NCBI GenBank assembly: GCA_020054095.1
Contig: JAGVMA010000007.1
Span: 33,486 to 97,485, forward strand
Direction of reading: 5' to 3'
DNA from: Bacteroidia bacterium
GTDB taxonomy: Bacteria > Bacteroidota > Bacteroidia > JADZBD01
DNA length: 64,000 nucleotides
Shown here: in pieces, positions 45,178 to 56,200 of the stretch
How the letters are laid out: the number at the start of each line of letters is the position of its first letter
Numbering within the stretch: the stretch's first letter is position 1
Program-made: the position numbers and the translations under genes
The notes under the pieces: generated by a model
The model's database searches: none
Told to the model about the DNA's origin: nothing
The model's input: only the letters and a program-made list of their open reading frames with translations

Positions 45178-45216
45178 GGCTAAAATACTTAGGTTTATAC
45201 CAAACTAAATGCAAGT

Positions 45217-45771
45217 ATGACACTCGTATATTCTACCATTAAATTGTTTAACAAAATAACCCGTAATCACAAAATAGATGATAGGCCAGATAGCATTAGT
45301 CCTGAATTTTCGGAGCAAAGTATTTATAAAATAATGCTTAAGTCAATAGAAGGAAAGGATTTTACATTGGCACAATATAGTGGTAAAAAAATATTAATTG
45401 TAAACACGGCATCGGAGTGTGGTTACACTGGCCAGTATGCCGATTTACAAAAGCTGCAAGATAAGTACAATGATAAGTTAGTGGTGATAGGTGTGCCTGC
45501 TAATGATTTTGGTGGGCAAGAACCGGACGAAAATCATTCAATAAGTGAGTTTTGCCAAATGCGGTTTGGTGTTGAGTTTCAGCTTTTAACAAAATCGGTA
45601 GTTGTGGGTAAAGAGAAATGCGAGCTTTACAAATGGCTTACCAATAAAGCTGTTAACGGCTGGAATGAAAAAGAGCCAACTTGGAATTTTTGCAAATATT
45701 TAATTTCAGAAACAGGAGAGTTGCTTTGCTTCATGGATTCGGCTGTTATTCCAGACGAATCGTTTTTTTAA
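45217..45771 (+). CDS. Glutathione peroxidase family thiol peroxidase
   Basis: 184 residues. Thioredoxin-fold GPx with peroxidatic Cys in VNTASECGYTGQYADLQKL, second motif VIGVPANDFGGQEP, and WNF in EPTWNFCKYLI. Cys, not selenocysteine, as in bacterial thioredoxin-dependent forms. It carries a ~33-residue N-terminal extension before SIYKIMLKSIEGKDF that most bacterial GPx lack; the true start may be internal. Reduces hydroperoxides. Confidence 0.9.
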   Translation: MTLVYSTIKLFNKITRNHKIDDRPDSISPEFSEQSIYKIMLKSIEGKDFTLAQYSGKKILIVNTASECGYTGQYADLQKLQDKYNDKLVVIGVPANDFGGQEPDENHSISEFCQMRFGVEFQLLTKSVVVGKEKCELYKWLTNKAVNGWNEKEPTWNFCKYLISETGELLCFMDSAVIPDESFF

Positions 45772-45818
45772 TAACAAAAAAGATTTTTTTCAAATAGGTT
45801 TTACAACTATTATCGAGT

Positions 45819-46355
45819 ATGGAGAATAGTATTGAGTATGTGGTTTTGGTTAACGAGCAAAATGAGCAAACAGGTGTGGCCGAAAAAATAGAAGCACACA
45901 AAAATGCTTTGCTGCACCGTGCGTTTTCAGTATTTATTTTCAATGATAAAAACGAATTGCTTCTTCAGAAACGAGCAGATTTAAAATACCACTCTGGTGG
46001 GCTCTGGACAAATACTTGCTGTGGGCATCCGCGCCCAAATGAAGATACCACAAAGGCTGCCCAGAGAAGATTGGCAGAAGAAATGGGGATAAGCACAGAT
46101 TTGACAACTATTAATAGTTTTATCTATCATGCAAAATTGAACAATGATTTAATTGAGCATGAGTTAGATTTTATTTTGTTTGGAAAAATTAACCAAATTC
46201 CTTTAATCAATTTGGAAGAAGTGCAAGACTGGCGATATATTTCGTTTACTAACTTATTAGCCCAGCTTAAGGCAAATCCAGAAAATTACACAGCTTGGTT
46301 TAAAATTTACTGCGAGCGCTATTTAAAAAATATTGAGCAAATGTTTAACACTTAG
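45819..46355 (+). CDS. idi: Isopentenyl-diphosphate delta-isomerase, type I
   Basis: 178 residues. Nudix-fold enzyme that interconverts IPP and DMAPP. Visible: YVVLVNEQNEQTGVAEKIEA, LHRAFSVFIFNDKNELLLQK, the active-site Cys in LWTNTCCGHPRPNED, the Nudix-like AAQRRLAEEMGI and a Glu pair in IEHELDFILFG. Its final codons form one arm of the convergent-gene hairpin (46335-46369). Confidence 0.95.
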   Translation: MENSIEYVVLVNEQNEQTGVAEKIEAHKNALLHRAFSVFIFNDKNELLLQKRADLKYHSGGLWTNTCCGHPRPNEDTTKAAQRRLAEEMGISTDLTTINSFIYHAKLNNDLIEHELDFILFGKINQIPLINLEEVQDWRYISFTNLLAQLKANPENYTAWFKIYCERYLKNIEQMFNT

Positions 46356-46369
46356 CTAAACATTTGCTC
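46335..46369. terminator. Bidirectional terminator hairpin between idi and the S8 protease gene
   Basis: GAGCAAATGTTTA (46335-46347) and TAAACATTTGCTC (46357-46369) form a perfect 13-bp stem with a 9-base loop that contains the idi stop. On the minus strand a T-run (46330-46325) follows. The idi side has a weaker T tail. Confidence 0.75.
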
Positions 46370-46378
46370 GATTAAATA

Positions 46379-49300
46379 TTATTGCTTATTTACTTTTGTA
46401 ACAAATTTATTGCCAGCAGCATCTATTACTGTTAAGTAATACACTCCGGCAGCATTTGCCGATAGATCAATGGTGGTGTTTATTTTCCCGATAGTGCTTT
46501 CAAAACTGCTGTTGTAAACTACTTCGCCTAATACATTGGTTACATTTATTAATGCAGTTCCGTTGCTTGTATTGTTTGCATTCACATAAAATATTCCGTT
46601 GGTAGGGTTGGGATAAGCAAAAATATTAGCGTTGTTTGCGTATTCATTCATCCCAACTGCGTTTTGAACGCTCATGCCATCAAGTGCCATATCACTTAAA
46701 AAGCCGGTACCCGTAACTCCTCTAAAACGAATATTTATTACCTGACCAATATATGGACTTAAGCTAACTGTACCCGTTTGCCATGTGTTGCCTAAGTTAC
46801 CCGATACTGCAGGTACCACATCATTTATCCAAATTCCGTTTGACAATAAATCAACATATAGTACACCCATATTGGTACCATACATGTGATAATGAAATGT
46901 GAATAATGGTGCAGTGGCATTAACTAAATTAATACATGGTGTAATTACTTCTGCTTCTTTGTTAAAGCATGTTGATGCTTCGAGGTATAAGTAGTTGCCG
47001 CTTGCAGTACCCGGAATAAAATCTACCGATGGTCCCGTGTTTGCTGACGGAGTATCACCTTGGAATGTGCGCCAATCAATGTCATCGCCAGCGCCAGCGC
47101 CATTAGTAACATTTACCCATCCGCTTGCTAATGTGCAGTTTGTTAGCTCGCAATCTGATGCAGAACCACAAAGCGGAAATGTTTCAAAATCTTCTATCCA
47201 TGGTAAATTTACAGCTGTGCCGTTTATCACAATTACTTGTGATGATGCCGTATCGTTATACGGATTTCCATCACCGCCATAACTTGCCCAAGCATCAATA
47301 TTATAAGTGCCTGCGCTTGCAAAATTAGCGGTGGTAGTAAAGTTATAGTTCACTGTTGCGTTTGGTGCTAATGTTCCGTTATAGGTTTCGTTCACCACTG
47401 GGTTGTTGTTTATTTTATATCTCACCGGAATATTTGTTAGCGTACCCGTGCCTGTGTTTTGCAACGTAATACTTATTACTGTTGTTCCTAATCCGCTTTG
47501 ACAAGTTTGGTAAGTTCCATTTGGCGAAACAAAAGTATTGGTGCTTGCATCTATTGCAAGCGCACAGTTAAATGTACCTGGCGTTTTTTGTATCGCATTT
47601 GCTCTTCGTCCTTCAGCATTAAGTGGGCCTAATGCTTTTACACTAAACCAATAAGTATTATTTGCAGGCACATTGGTTACTACAAAACTATTAGTAGTGC
47701 TTGTTCCTATTGAGTCCATGTACATTGTTCCCAATTTGCTTATTTCATATCCTGTGGCGTTTGCAACGGTATTCCACGTTAGTCTTACCGAATCGGGGCA
47801 AGCCCACACAACTTGTATGTTTTGCGGAATATCAATGATTGAAAAGTTAGCATCGCTTTGGTCGGTAACCGAGTTGCGCGAAATTCTTATACGACATTGC
47901 CCGCTGGTTACATTAGCCGGAGTTGTCCAAGCAAAGCTGCGTGCAGCGCCACTTACAGTGGATGATAATGTTGACCATGTGTTACCATTATCGGCTGTAA
48001 GTTCAATTGTAAAAGTTCCTGTAGTGCCAAATGCATCCCATTTAACACTTTGGTTTTCATTGGGCCTTAATCCTTCACCACCAATTGGGTAGGTTACTGT
48101 AATTGCATTGGTAACAAATTCATACGCAATGTAATAGTCTTGTGGTCCTTGCGGTACATTAGTTCCGGTTACAGTTATAGTATAATTACCTGCCTGAGGA
48201 TTATCAATTGTAACTTGTTCGTGGTTGTTAAGGTTGTCAATGCCGCGAACAGCATTTGCGTTTAGGTTAGTTACGTTTGGTGTTGGGTCTAATATCCAAG
48301 GATTAAAATTTGTACTTGATGGATCGGTAACCACCATTCGTAGATTATTAACCAATGCAGGGCTCGCATTTGGTGCAGCTTCGTAATCGTGCCAATAAAG
48401 CATTATGCGAACTTGTTCCGTGTTAGCCGGTACGGTAATATTGTGTGTATTGGTTCCGCTGTTAGATACAGTTCCATTTAAAAATGTATTTTGCTCTATA
48501 TATTTTACTGCACGTAAAGCGTTAATACGACCATATCCAAATCTAAAATCAGGACCTGGGTTTCCTAAATCATCTGCCGAGTTCATTAATATTCCTTTCA
48601 TAAGTGCCGAGTTTGGATTTTGATTTCCGTTTAATTGTTTGTATGCCTGATAAAGTTGTGATAGAACGCCTGATGTTCCGGGGCAAGACATTGATGTGCC
48701 GGTGAAATTTGCATAGGAATTAGCATCTATTGTTGACATTACATTTGTGCCTACACCGCATACTTCTGGTTTTAATCTTCCATCCGTGCCCGGGCCTCTG
48801 CTACTGCTGCTGTTAAGCGCATCTATTGAATCTAAATTCCCCACAGCTATAGAGTTTTTACCCATTTTGTGTCCTCCTGTAATATTTCCCCACCCGGCAC
48901 CTGCTCCATAATTGCAATCAGAAGTACCCATGTTACCTGCAGAAAAAACATGCATTAGATAGGGCAATTGCCTTATTTGCTGATCGAGTTGTTGGGTAAA
49001 AGTTGTGTAGCCTTGGTTGCAACCATCGCTATAAGAGGTAGAGGTAATCACAATTCCGTAAGAGCTATAGTGAATACTTATACTATCAAAACCCATGTAA
49101 TTAGGTGATGCTTCGTAAACAAAAAGCGTAGATCCCCAGCCCATTCCTTTTCCCAGTGGGTTTAGATTACCTCCGCCCATTACAATTCCACCGGTATGAT
49201 CTCCATGGTTTCCGTTATTAAAACTCATAAACTGGTTCGCAATGCGACCAGTGTAATCAATATGAGGTCCTATTATTCCATCATCTTGCAAGCATACATT

Positions 49301-50011
49301 AACTCCGCTGCCATTATATTTTCTGCCTAATGGGTCGTCAGTAGAAATTGCATTCGAGCGGTGATTGGTTCTGCCGCCATTGTTATCAGGAACAGCAGGA
49401 GCGTCAATTGGCTCTACATAACAAACAAAAGGCAGAGCAACAAAATTTAATAATTCAGCCATCGGAACAATCACTACTATTCTGTCGGCATCATTGTTTT
49501 GTTTTAGTACAGTATATTTTTCTTCAATAGTTTTGCGAACAGCGAAATCGTTTAAACACGAATAGTAAAGCACATTCATTTTCATTTCACCTTTTTCGGT
49601 GATAGCATAATCAGGATAGGTGCCGGTAAAAAGCTGCGGTTGCATTTTCATTTTCACGGTTGGCTCAATAATGCTGCGCACGTTGTAATTATAAAGTATG
49701 CTAAGGTTAGCAGTGGTTTTTATGCTCGCCATGTAAGTATAATTAGGCAAATAAAGCATCAGCTCTATTCCTGCATTTTTGAGCTCTTCTTTTTGTTCGG
49801 TGCTTGGCAATTGTAAAAACTGCAAGTATGTAAAGTAGCTGCCATTGTAGGTTTTCAGTTTTTGCACCTGATTGTTTTTCACAAACGATTCAAGATTCGC
49901 CTCAGGAGTAAATATCCCCGAGATTAGCTGAAGCTGATAGTTAGTGTTTTGCTGAGCATTTAGTTTTATAGCAAAAATCAATAATGCTAAACGGAGTAGG
50001 TTTTTTTTCAT
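46379..50011 (-). CDS. Secreted subtilisin-like (S8) serine protease with T9SS type A sorting domain
   Basis: 1210 residues. Signal peptide 1-19 (ending KLNAQ), prodomain ~20-200, S8 catalytic domain ~230-500 with Asp in VNVCLQDDGI (D243/D244), His in NHGDHTGGIV (H272), oxyanion Asn360 in SAGNMG and Ser440 in FTGTSMSCPG. A P-proprotein-like jelly roll, an FN3 domain (VVWACPDSVRLTWNTVANAT) and CARDB/MAM-like domains follow. The sorting domain ends GNKFVTKVNKQ after IFAYPNPTNGIFYVN. It is exported by the T9SS for extracellular proteolysis. Lies 21 bases downstream of the cyclophilin gene. Confidence 0.92.
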   Translation of the reverse strand: MKKNLLRLALLIFAIKLNAQQNTNYQLQLISGIFTPEANLESFVKNNQVQKLKTYNGSYFTYLQFLQLPSTEQKEELKNAGIELMLYLPNYTYMASIKTTANLSILYNYNVRSIIEPTVKMKMQPQLFTGTYPDYAITEKGEMKMNVLYYSCLNDFAVRKTIEEKYTVLKQNNDADRIVVIVPMAELLNFVALPFVCYVEPIDAPAVPDNNGGRTNHRSNAISTDDPLGRKYNGSGVNVCLQDDGIIGPHIDYTGRIANQFMSFNNGNHGDHTGGIVMGGGNLNPLGKGMGWGSTLFVYEASPNYMGFDSISIHYSSYGIVITSTSYSDGCNQGYTTFTQQLDQQIRQLPYLMHVFSAGNMGTSDCNYGAGAGWGNITGGHKMGKNSIAVGNLDSIDALNSSSSRGPGTDGRLKPEVCGVGTNVMSTIDANSYANFTGTSMSCPGTSGVLSQLYQAYKQLNGNQNPNSALMKGILMNSADDLGNPGPDFRFGYGRINALRAVKYIEQNTFLNGTVSNSGTNTHNITVPANTEQVRIMLYWHDYEAAPNASPALVNNLRMVVTDPSSTNFNPWILDPTPNVTNLNANAVRGIDNLNNHEQVTIDNPQAGNYTITVTGTNVPQGPQDYYIAYEFVTNAITVTYPIGGEGLRPNENQSVKWDAFGTTGTFTIELTADNGNTWSTLSSTVSGAARSFAWTTPANVTSGQCRIRISRNSVTDQSDANFSIIDIPQNIQVVWACPDSVRLTWNTVANATGYEISKLGTMYMDSIGTSTTNSFVVTNVPANNTYWFSVKALGPLNAEGRRANAIQKTPGTFNCALAIDASTNTFVSPNGTYQTCQSGLGTTVISITLQNTGTGTLTNIPVRYKINNNPVVNETYNGTLAPNATVNYNFTTTANFASAGTYNIDAWASYGGDGNPYNDTASSQVIVINGTAVNLPWIEDFETFPLCGSASDCELTNCTLASGWVNVTNGAGAGDDIDWRTFQGDTPSANTGPSVDFIPGTASGNYLYLEASTCFNKEAEVITPCINLVNATAPLFTFHYHMYGTNMGVLYVDLLSNGIWINDVVPAVSGNLGNTWQTGTVSLSPYIGQVINIRFRGVTGTGFLSDMALDGMSVQNAVGMNEYANNANIFAYPNPTNGIFYVNANNTSNGTALINVTNVLGEVVYNSSFESTIGKINTTIDLSANAAGVYYLTVIDAAGNKFVTKVNKQ

Positions 50012-50032
50012 GCTGTTTTTTGTTGAGTTTAT

Positions 50033-50638
50033 TTACATGTTGAGTTCGGTAAATATTTTGTCTGCTTTAAATTTTTTTGCTTTTTTTCCTTTTCGGATAA
50101 TCTTTACTGATAGTATATAATCACCTTGTTTTATTGCATTAACCACATCTTGCCCTGTAACTACATGGCCAAAAACGGTGTGTTTACCATCGAGCCAAGG
50201 AGTGGCTACATGGGTAATAAAAAACTGGCTGCCGTTGGTTTTAGGTCCGGCATTTGCCATTGATAAAATTCCGGGCCCGGTATGTTTTAAATCAGCCACA
50301 AATTCATCTTTAAAGTTATAGCCGGGGCCGCCAGTGCCATTTCCTGCCGGGTCGCCACCTTGTATCATAAAATTGGGTATTACTCGGTGAAATTTTAAAC
50401 TATCAAAATAAGGTTTGCCTTCAGCGCGAGCGTTGTTATTGATTTTTCCTTCGGCCAAACCTACAAAGTTTGCAACCGTTAAAGGTGTTTTTTCAAATTC
50501 TAATTGTAATAAAATTTTACCTTTACTTGTATTCATTTCTGCATACAGACCATCGGGTAGTTTTTGTTTGTCCTTTTTAAACGAGAGAACAAATAGGGTT
50601 GAAGATAGGAGTAGTGATATTTTAATAAGTGTTTTCAT
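50033..50638 (-). CDS. Peptidyl-prolyl cis-trans isomerase, cyclophilin type
   Basis: 201 residues. Signal-like hydrophobic start ([20 protein letters not shown]), then a cyclophilin domain with [40 protein letters not shown] and [11 protein letters not shown]. Probably periplasmic protein folding. Being just upstream of a T9SS protease it may assist secreted-protein folding (inference). The C-terminal tail is Lys-rich. Confidence 0.93.
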   Translation of the reverse strand: MKTLIKISLLLSSTLFVLSFKKDKQKLPDGLYAEMNTSKGKILLQLEFEKTPLTVANFVGLAEGKINNNARAEGKPYFDSLKFHRVIPNFMIQGGDPAGNGTGGPGYNFKDEFVADLKHTGPGILSMANAGPKTNGSQFFITHVATPWLDGKHTVFGHVVTGQDVVNAIKQGDYILSVKIIRKGKKAKKFKADKIFTELNM

Positions 50639-50703
50639 AGCCGTAAATATAATTTATTTGATTTTGGTTTACTACACATTTTAACAAATGATAGAAATCG
50701 TGT

Positions 50704-52305
50704 TTAGCTGTATTTTATAGATGGTTCAAAAGTTTCTTCCGTGCTATTAGCCATATCTAACTGAAATTCTGCCGGGAATGGTGCTTCCAGAAGAGATCCT
50801 CTTAATACATAAGGGTATGTTTCGGCATAGGTTTTTATTTTTCCAGCATTTAATCTTCGGTAAATAAATGAGCGGTGTAATTTGCTTGGGTGATTAATTC
50901 CGGCAGCAGCCATTAATTCTACAGCGCTTTTAACCGTTTCGTGATGAAAATTTGCAACACGCACACGCTTGTCCGAAACATCTAATCCGGCATAAAGCGT
51001 GGGATTTTGAGTAGCAACTCCTGTAGGGCAGTTATTAGTGTTGCACTCTAGCGCTTGTATGCAACCCACAGCTAACATCATGGCTCGTGCGCTGTTACAC
51101 ATATCTGCGCCAAGCGATAAATTTTTTATTAAATCGAAACCGGTTGCCACCTTGCCCGATGCGATAATGCGAATGTGTTTTTTTATAGCAAAACCATTTA
51201 GCGTATCGTAAACAAAGGCAACTGCATCGCGCAGCGGCATGCCCACATGGTTGCTAAACTCAAGCGGTGCGGCACCTGTTCCACCTTCGCCACCATCCAC
51301 AGTAATAAAATCGGGCATGATGCCTGTTTTTACCATTGCCTTGCAAATTGCAATAAATTGCGATTTACGACCTACGCAAAGTTTAAAGCCAATGGGTTTA
51401 CCACCCGATAAATTGCGCAGTTTTTTTATGAATTGAACTAGTTCCAGTGGAGTTTTAAATGCGGTGTGGTAAGGAGGAGAAAGCACATCTTTCCCTTTTT
51501 CTACTAATCGAATTTTTGCAATTTCATCGGTAACTTTTTTTGCAGGTAAAATTCCGCCATGCCCCGGTTTTGCTCCTTGCGATAATTTTATTTCTATCAT
51601 TTTCACATTAGGTAGCGCTGCTCGCTCGGCAAAAGCATCAAAATTAAATGTGCCATCTTTATTTCGGCAACCAAAATAGCCGGTTCCTATTTGCCAAATA
51701 ATATCTCCTTCGGGCTGCAAATGATAAGGGCTAAGTCCGCCCTCACCAGTGTTGTGTGCAAAGCCACCTAATTTTGCTCCACCATTAAGTGCCATAATTG
51801 CATTTTTGCTCAATGAGCCAAAACTCATTGCCGAAATATTATAAATACTTGCGGCATAAGGCTGTTTGCAATCCGGTCCGCCAACAGTAACTCGCGGATT
51901 GTGGTCAATATCTTTGTGGTCTAATGGAGCTATGCTGTGGTTTAGCCATTCGTAACCTGTTTCGTAAACATTAAGTTGTGTGCCGAACGGAGTAGTATCG
52001 TTTACTTTTTTCGATCGCTGATAAATTACATTGCGAGCTAAGCGGTTAAATGGTGCTCCATCCGTATCCGACTCAATAAAATACTGGTAAATTTTGGGTC
52101 GCATCCATTCTGCCCAATATCTCATGCGACCAATTAGCGGAAAATTTCTGCGTATGGTTTGTTTGGTTTGTATCATATCGGCAAAACCAATAATGATAAG
52201 CGGGACAAAAACTACCAAAAGCCAAGCAGCCCAGTGTTTATATACTATTGCTGCAGCACATCCTGCCAAAATAATTAACGAACCAATAACAAATGACTTA
52301 CGCAT
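50704..52305 (-). CDS. FMN-binding glutamate synthase family protein
   Basis: 533 residues. Two N-terminal hydrophobic segments (~5-45), then a GltB-type TIM barrel: GGPDCKQPYAASIYNISAMS, AFAERAALPNVKMIEIKLSQ, GAKPGHGGILPAKKV, the FMN motif GGEGGTGAAPLEFSNHVGMP and Fe-S cysteine region CNTNNCPTGVATQ. Stand-alone glutamate-synthase-domain proteins of this kind are membrane-linked oxidoreductases of uncertain substrate. No glutamine amidotransferase or small subunit is adjacent. 73 bases downstream of siaC-like. Confidence 0.9.
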   Translation of the reverse strand: MRKSFVIGSLIILAGCAAAIVYKHWAAWLLVVFVPLIIIGFADMIQTKQTIRRNFPLIGRMRYWAEWMRPKIYQYFIESDTDGAPFNRLARNVIYQRSKKVNDTTPFGTQLNVYETGYEWLNHSIAPLDHKDIDHNPRVTVGGPDCKQPYAASIYNISAMSFGSLSKNAIMALNGGAKLGGFAHNTGEGGLSPYHLQPEGDIIWQIGTGYFGCRNKDGTFNFDAFAERAALPNVKMIEIKLSQGAKPGHGGILPAKKVTDEIAKIRLVEKGKDVLSPPYHTAFKTPLELVQFIKKLRNLSGGKPIGFKLCVGRKSQFIAICKAMVKTGIMPDFITVDGGEGGTGAAPLEFSNHVGMPLRDAVAFVYDTLNGFAIKKHIRIIASGKVATGFDLIKNLSLGADMCNSARAMMLAVGCIQALECNTNNCPTGVATQNPTLYAGLDVSDKRVRVANFHHETVKSAVELMAAAGINHPSKLHRSFIYRRLNAGKIKTYAETYPYVLRGSLLEAPFPAEFQLDMANSTEETFEPSIKYS

Positions 52306-52378
52306 AAAAATATTTTTTACTAATGTAACAAGATTTGCTAAAAAATAAAATACTTGTGCTGACTAACGCTACCGTAGG

Positions 52379-52750
52379 TTAATCAGTAATAAAATTAAAA
52401 TCGAAGTCTTTAAAGTAGCGAGCAAATTCGTTGCCAAGTTCAAGCATATCGGGGTCATCTGTTTTGTGATGCCAATTTACTTCCATGTTTTTTTTGCTGT
52501 GTTTTGCAAATAGTTTAATAAGTTCTACAATTCCTTTTTTTGATGATGAATCGAAGTAGTGTAAAAAAATATGAATTTTAGCGCGCTGTTTACATTGGTC
52601 AGCATTTTCGTTCATCCAGTTTACTATGTTAATGTAAAACTCAATAGAGTTATTGAAATAGGAGTTGCCGCTAATCCAAAACTCGCCAATCTTGCAATCG
52701 AAGTTAATTTCGGGAGTGTTATCAGTGCCGTCTATTTTTAAGTATGGCAT
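52379..52750 (-). CDS. SiaC-like regulatory phosphoprotein (DUF1987)
   Basis: 123 residues, the size of SiaC. Conserved pattern: TDNTPEINFD, GNSYFNNSIEFYINIVNWMN and LHYFDSSSKKGIVELIKLF. In Pseudomonas aeruginosa SiaC the regulated site is Thr68 in a YLNTSS context. Here the aligned residue is Ser68 (YFDSSS), with Asp instead of Asn before it. Unphosphorylated SiaC activates a diguanylate cyclase in that system; no cyclase is adjacent here. Two bases after the SiaB-like gene, last of the operon. Confidence 0.85.
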   Translation of the reverse strand: MPYLKIDGTDNTPEINFDCKIGEFWISGNSYFNNSIEFYINIVNWMNENADQCKQRAKIHIFLHYFDSSSKKGIVELIKLFAKHSKKNMEVNWHHKTDDPDMLELGNEFARYFKDFDFNFITD

Positions 52751-52752
52751 TA

Positions 52753-53247
52753 TTATTTTTTAATAGTTGATTCGAGTGAGAACAAAGTTAGCTGATTATT
52801 TATTTTTTTAAACGAAAAATTAGTTTCAACTCCATATTGCCAAATTTCAAATAAGCCTATACCTGCATTTTTTTTTAGCCCATTTGTTTCGAGCAGGGCA
52901 TTGTATTTTAATTCTTTTATTTTTTCCTTGTCGGCCGCCTTTATGTTTTTCAGATGTTTTTTAAATCTTACTGTATTTGTTGCACTCACATTGTTCGATG
53001 AGATAATTGTAAAGTGCTTAGTGTTATTAATAATTTCAATTTTACCTTCGCAATCTGCTGAGTGAAAAATAATATTGTTAATGATTTCAATCACGCTTGA
53101 TGTAACTCGCTTTTCGAGTTCTTTGTTTTCGTAAAGTACCGGAAACGAGTATTGTATATTTCGCACCATCTCGTTAATCACAGCCGCAGTCATTTTCCCC
53201 GAAAACTCTATCTGCTTGTTTTTTTCAATAATTATTCCGCTAAACAT
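52753..53247 (-). CDS. SiaB-like protein kinase (DUF6272, GHKL fold)
   Basis: 164 residues. GHKL-type ATPase without an H-box: N-box-like VIEIINNIIFHSAD (Asn pair) and glycine-rich GLKKNAGIGLFEIWQYG. In the Sia pathway, SiaB phosphorylates SiaC and SiaA dephosphorylates it. Starts 2 bases after the phosphatase gene and is followed 2 bases later by the SiaC-like gene, so kinase, phosphatase and substrate are co-transcribed. Confidence 0.85.
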   Translation of the reverse strand: MFSGIIIEKNKQIEFSGKMTAAVINEMVRNIQYSFPVLYENKELEKRVTSSVIEIINNIIFHSADCEGKIEIINNTKHFTIISSNNVSATNTVRFKKHLKNIKAADKEKIKELKYNALLETNGLKKNAGIGLFEIWQYGVETNFSFKKINNQLTLFSLESTIKK

Positions 53248-53249
53248 GG

Positions 53250-56200
53250 TTACTTTATTTTTAGTCCTATTATTAAAATATCATCTATTTGATTTCTGCC
53301 TGCGCTCCACGATTGGTATTCTGTTTCAATTAATTCTTTTTGTGTTTTCACATCGTTTGAAGCTATGCGTTCAAATAATTTTTTCAAGGCTTTGCTAGTG
53401 TAGCGTTTGTTGTTTTCTCCGCCAAACTGGTCAACAAATCCGTCAGAAAATAAATAAACCATATCATTTGGTAATAAATCAAATTCGGTTTGTGTATAAG
53501 GCGCATCGGGCATAAAATCTTTTTCCTTGCCTATTGAAAAAACACTGCCGCTGTGCTCGCGTAATTCACCTCTTCTTACCAGGTACAATGGTCTGCCTGC
53601 ACCACTAAACTGAATTTGCAATTTCTTCAAATTGATTTTACACAGTGCCACATCCATGCCATCATTAATATCAAATGTGTTCGATTTTATTGCATTTCGG
53701 TAAAAGAAATTACTCACATTGGTATTTAATGAGTTTAATATTTCAAGGGGGCTTGAGAGTTTATATTCTTCAACAATTTTGTGCAATATTTTATAGCCAA
53801 CTACCGACATAAGTGCGCCAGGCACACCATGTCCGGTGCAATCTATTGCGCCAACAATTAATTCATCCTTCTGTTTTCGTAAATAATAAAAATCACCACT
53901 CACTATATCGCGAGGTTTGTAATAAATAAATACATCAAGATACTCAGTTTTAAACTCATCTTCAAGCGGCAATATGGCATCTTGTATTCGCTTGGCGTAA
54001 CGAATACTTGATAGCATATCGTTGTTTTTCACAGTAAGTTCTTTCGATAAAATTTCAAGCGCATTTTTTTCTTTCTTCAGCAAAAAAGTTTGTTCATCAA
54101 TAATTGCATGCAACTTAATTTGGTTTTGCACGTAGCGCTGGGTTTTAATTTTTACATATATATATACCAGTGCAGAAATTAAAATGAGAATGATGACGTA
54201 AAACCACCATTTTTTCCAAACAGGTGATTGGATGTAAAACGTAAACGAAACGGGCTTGTTGAGCCAAACGCCATTTTCATTGGCACATATTAGTTTAAAT
54301 GTGTACTTGCCATCGCTTAACGATGGGTAATTTATAGAGCGTGTAGAATAAGTTAGCTGAGTCCAATCTTCATCAAGCTCTTCAATTTTGTATTTATAAA
54401 TAACGCTCTCGGGGTTTTTATAAGAGATTCCAACAAAATCGAATTTCACATTGTATTTTGCATAGGGCATATTTACAGTTTGTGTAGGATAAAATGCCGA
54501 ATCGTTAAAAAATATTTTGTTAATGGAACAATAGGGTACAAAATTACTTGGCTTATCATAAGCGCCATTGTAAACTAATAAGCCATCCGATGTCCCCCAT
54601 GAAATAGTAGTTCTATCAGCAACATAAAATGCATGTGTGCTAAATTCTCTGTTTGAAAAATCGAGTGGAGATTTGTATTGCTCAAATTTAGTTTTGCTTA
54701 ATTGTTTTCGCGAAACAGCATTTTTATGCGTTACCCACACTGCATAATTCGAATCAACAAAAACAGAATAACAATAATTAGATACAAGCCCATTTTTGGT
54801 TGAAAAATTAGTGAAGTTAGTATTGTCAAACTTAAAAATTCCATCGCCATCACTCGCAAACCAAATATTTCCTTTTATATCTTCTGCAATATGATTTAGT
54901 GTGAACGACTTAAACCCTTCAACGTCATCAACCGTATATACCATACCGTTTTCGAGATATGATATTTTTGATGATGGCGATGCAATCCACACTCTGTTTT
55001 TACTATCGTGAAATGCATATTTAATATTATTGTGTAATAATCCGCTAAGTGTGTTTAGCGCTGTGATTTCTTTACTTGCTGAATTAAAAATGTACAGTGC
55101 CTCAGAGGTGGCGATGTATATTAAATTGCCTTTTGCCGAAAGTGAATTTACGATAGTAGATTTGTTGTAAAATGTCAGCGGTATTTTTTGCGCTATTTTG
55201 CTTGCGTTCGAAACAAAATAAACTTCTTTCTGGTTACTTACTATGTATAACTTATTATTGTTTTAATTAGAAAATTAACGGGTTTCTTTGGTATGTTAAA
55301 CGAATCATTCACACATATATACTTTACTTGCCCGCCTGTTTGCTCATAAATTTTAAAAATACCATCGGCAGTGCCGGCAAAGTTTTGCGAATTAAATTTT
55401 GTTGTAGATAATACATCTGCAGTAATTCCGGCTTCTGTTTTATACTTGATGGTGAAAAATTTTTGGTCAGCAAGTTTAATTAGGCCTTTGCCATAAGTGC
55501 CCATCCATAAATTATTTTCGGGATCAATAAATAATTTTTGAATATTATTGGTCGGCAAGCCATTTCCGGTGGAATATAATTTTGCCATATCTGTAAATCC
55601 TTTACTGTTTTCTTCATACGAGATTATTCTCACACCTTCGCCCGATACGCTTAAGTATATGTTTTTGTTATTGTCCACACATATATCAGTGTAATTACCA
55701 TCGGTAACTCTTAAAAATTCTTTTTTGAATTTCCGGCTTCTGAACCCTTTTTCGTACTTTTGCATCCATATTATGTCTCCGCCTTCAATACAAGCAAAAA
55801 TATTGTTATTGTTATCAGTGCAAATGGCAGTTGTTTTTTCTCCGGCAAATTTGTTTTTGTATTCTTTCACTACATGTAGTTTGTTTTTTTCAATTTCAAA
55901 TAGCTTAATTCCGTCATCACACGCCACCGCAAGGTAGTTGGTGTTAAATATGCATAGGTCCTTAATGATTTCATCTTCTACCAAATTGATTTTTTCCATT
56001 TTGCCCGATGGGTTTATCACAAAAAGTCCGAATCCATTTGTTGCAATAAAATTATGTCCTGAAATGTGAGGTACTATTGCGGTAATTTTTACATTTTTAA
56101 TTTCGTTATAGTTTATTTTTCTAAATTTTTCTTTATAACCTTTTGATATGCCCTCTTGAAAGTGCCCTAAAACAATACTGTCAAATGCGGTAATACAAAC

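Noticed and set aside
55255..55270. Programmed ribosomal frameshift in the propeller-SpoIIE gene
   Set aside because: The A4 run lacks a standard slippery heptamer and no stimulatory hairpin or Shine-Dalgarno-like element is visible; a missing A explains it more simply.
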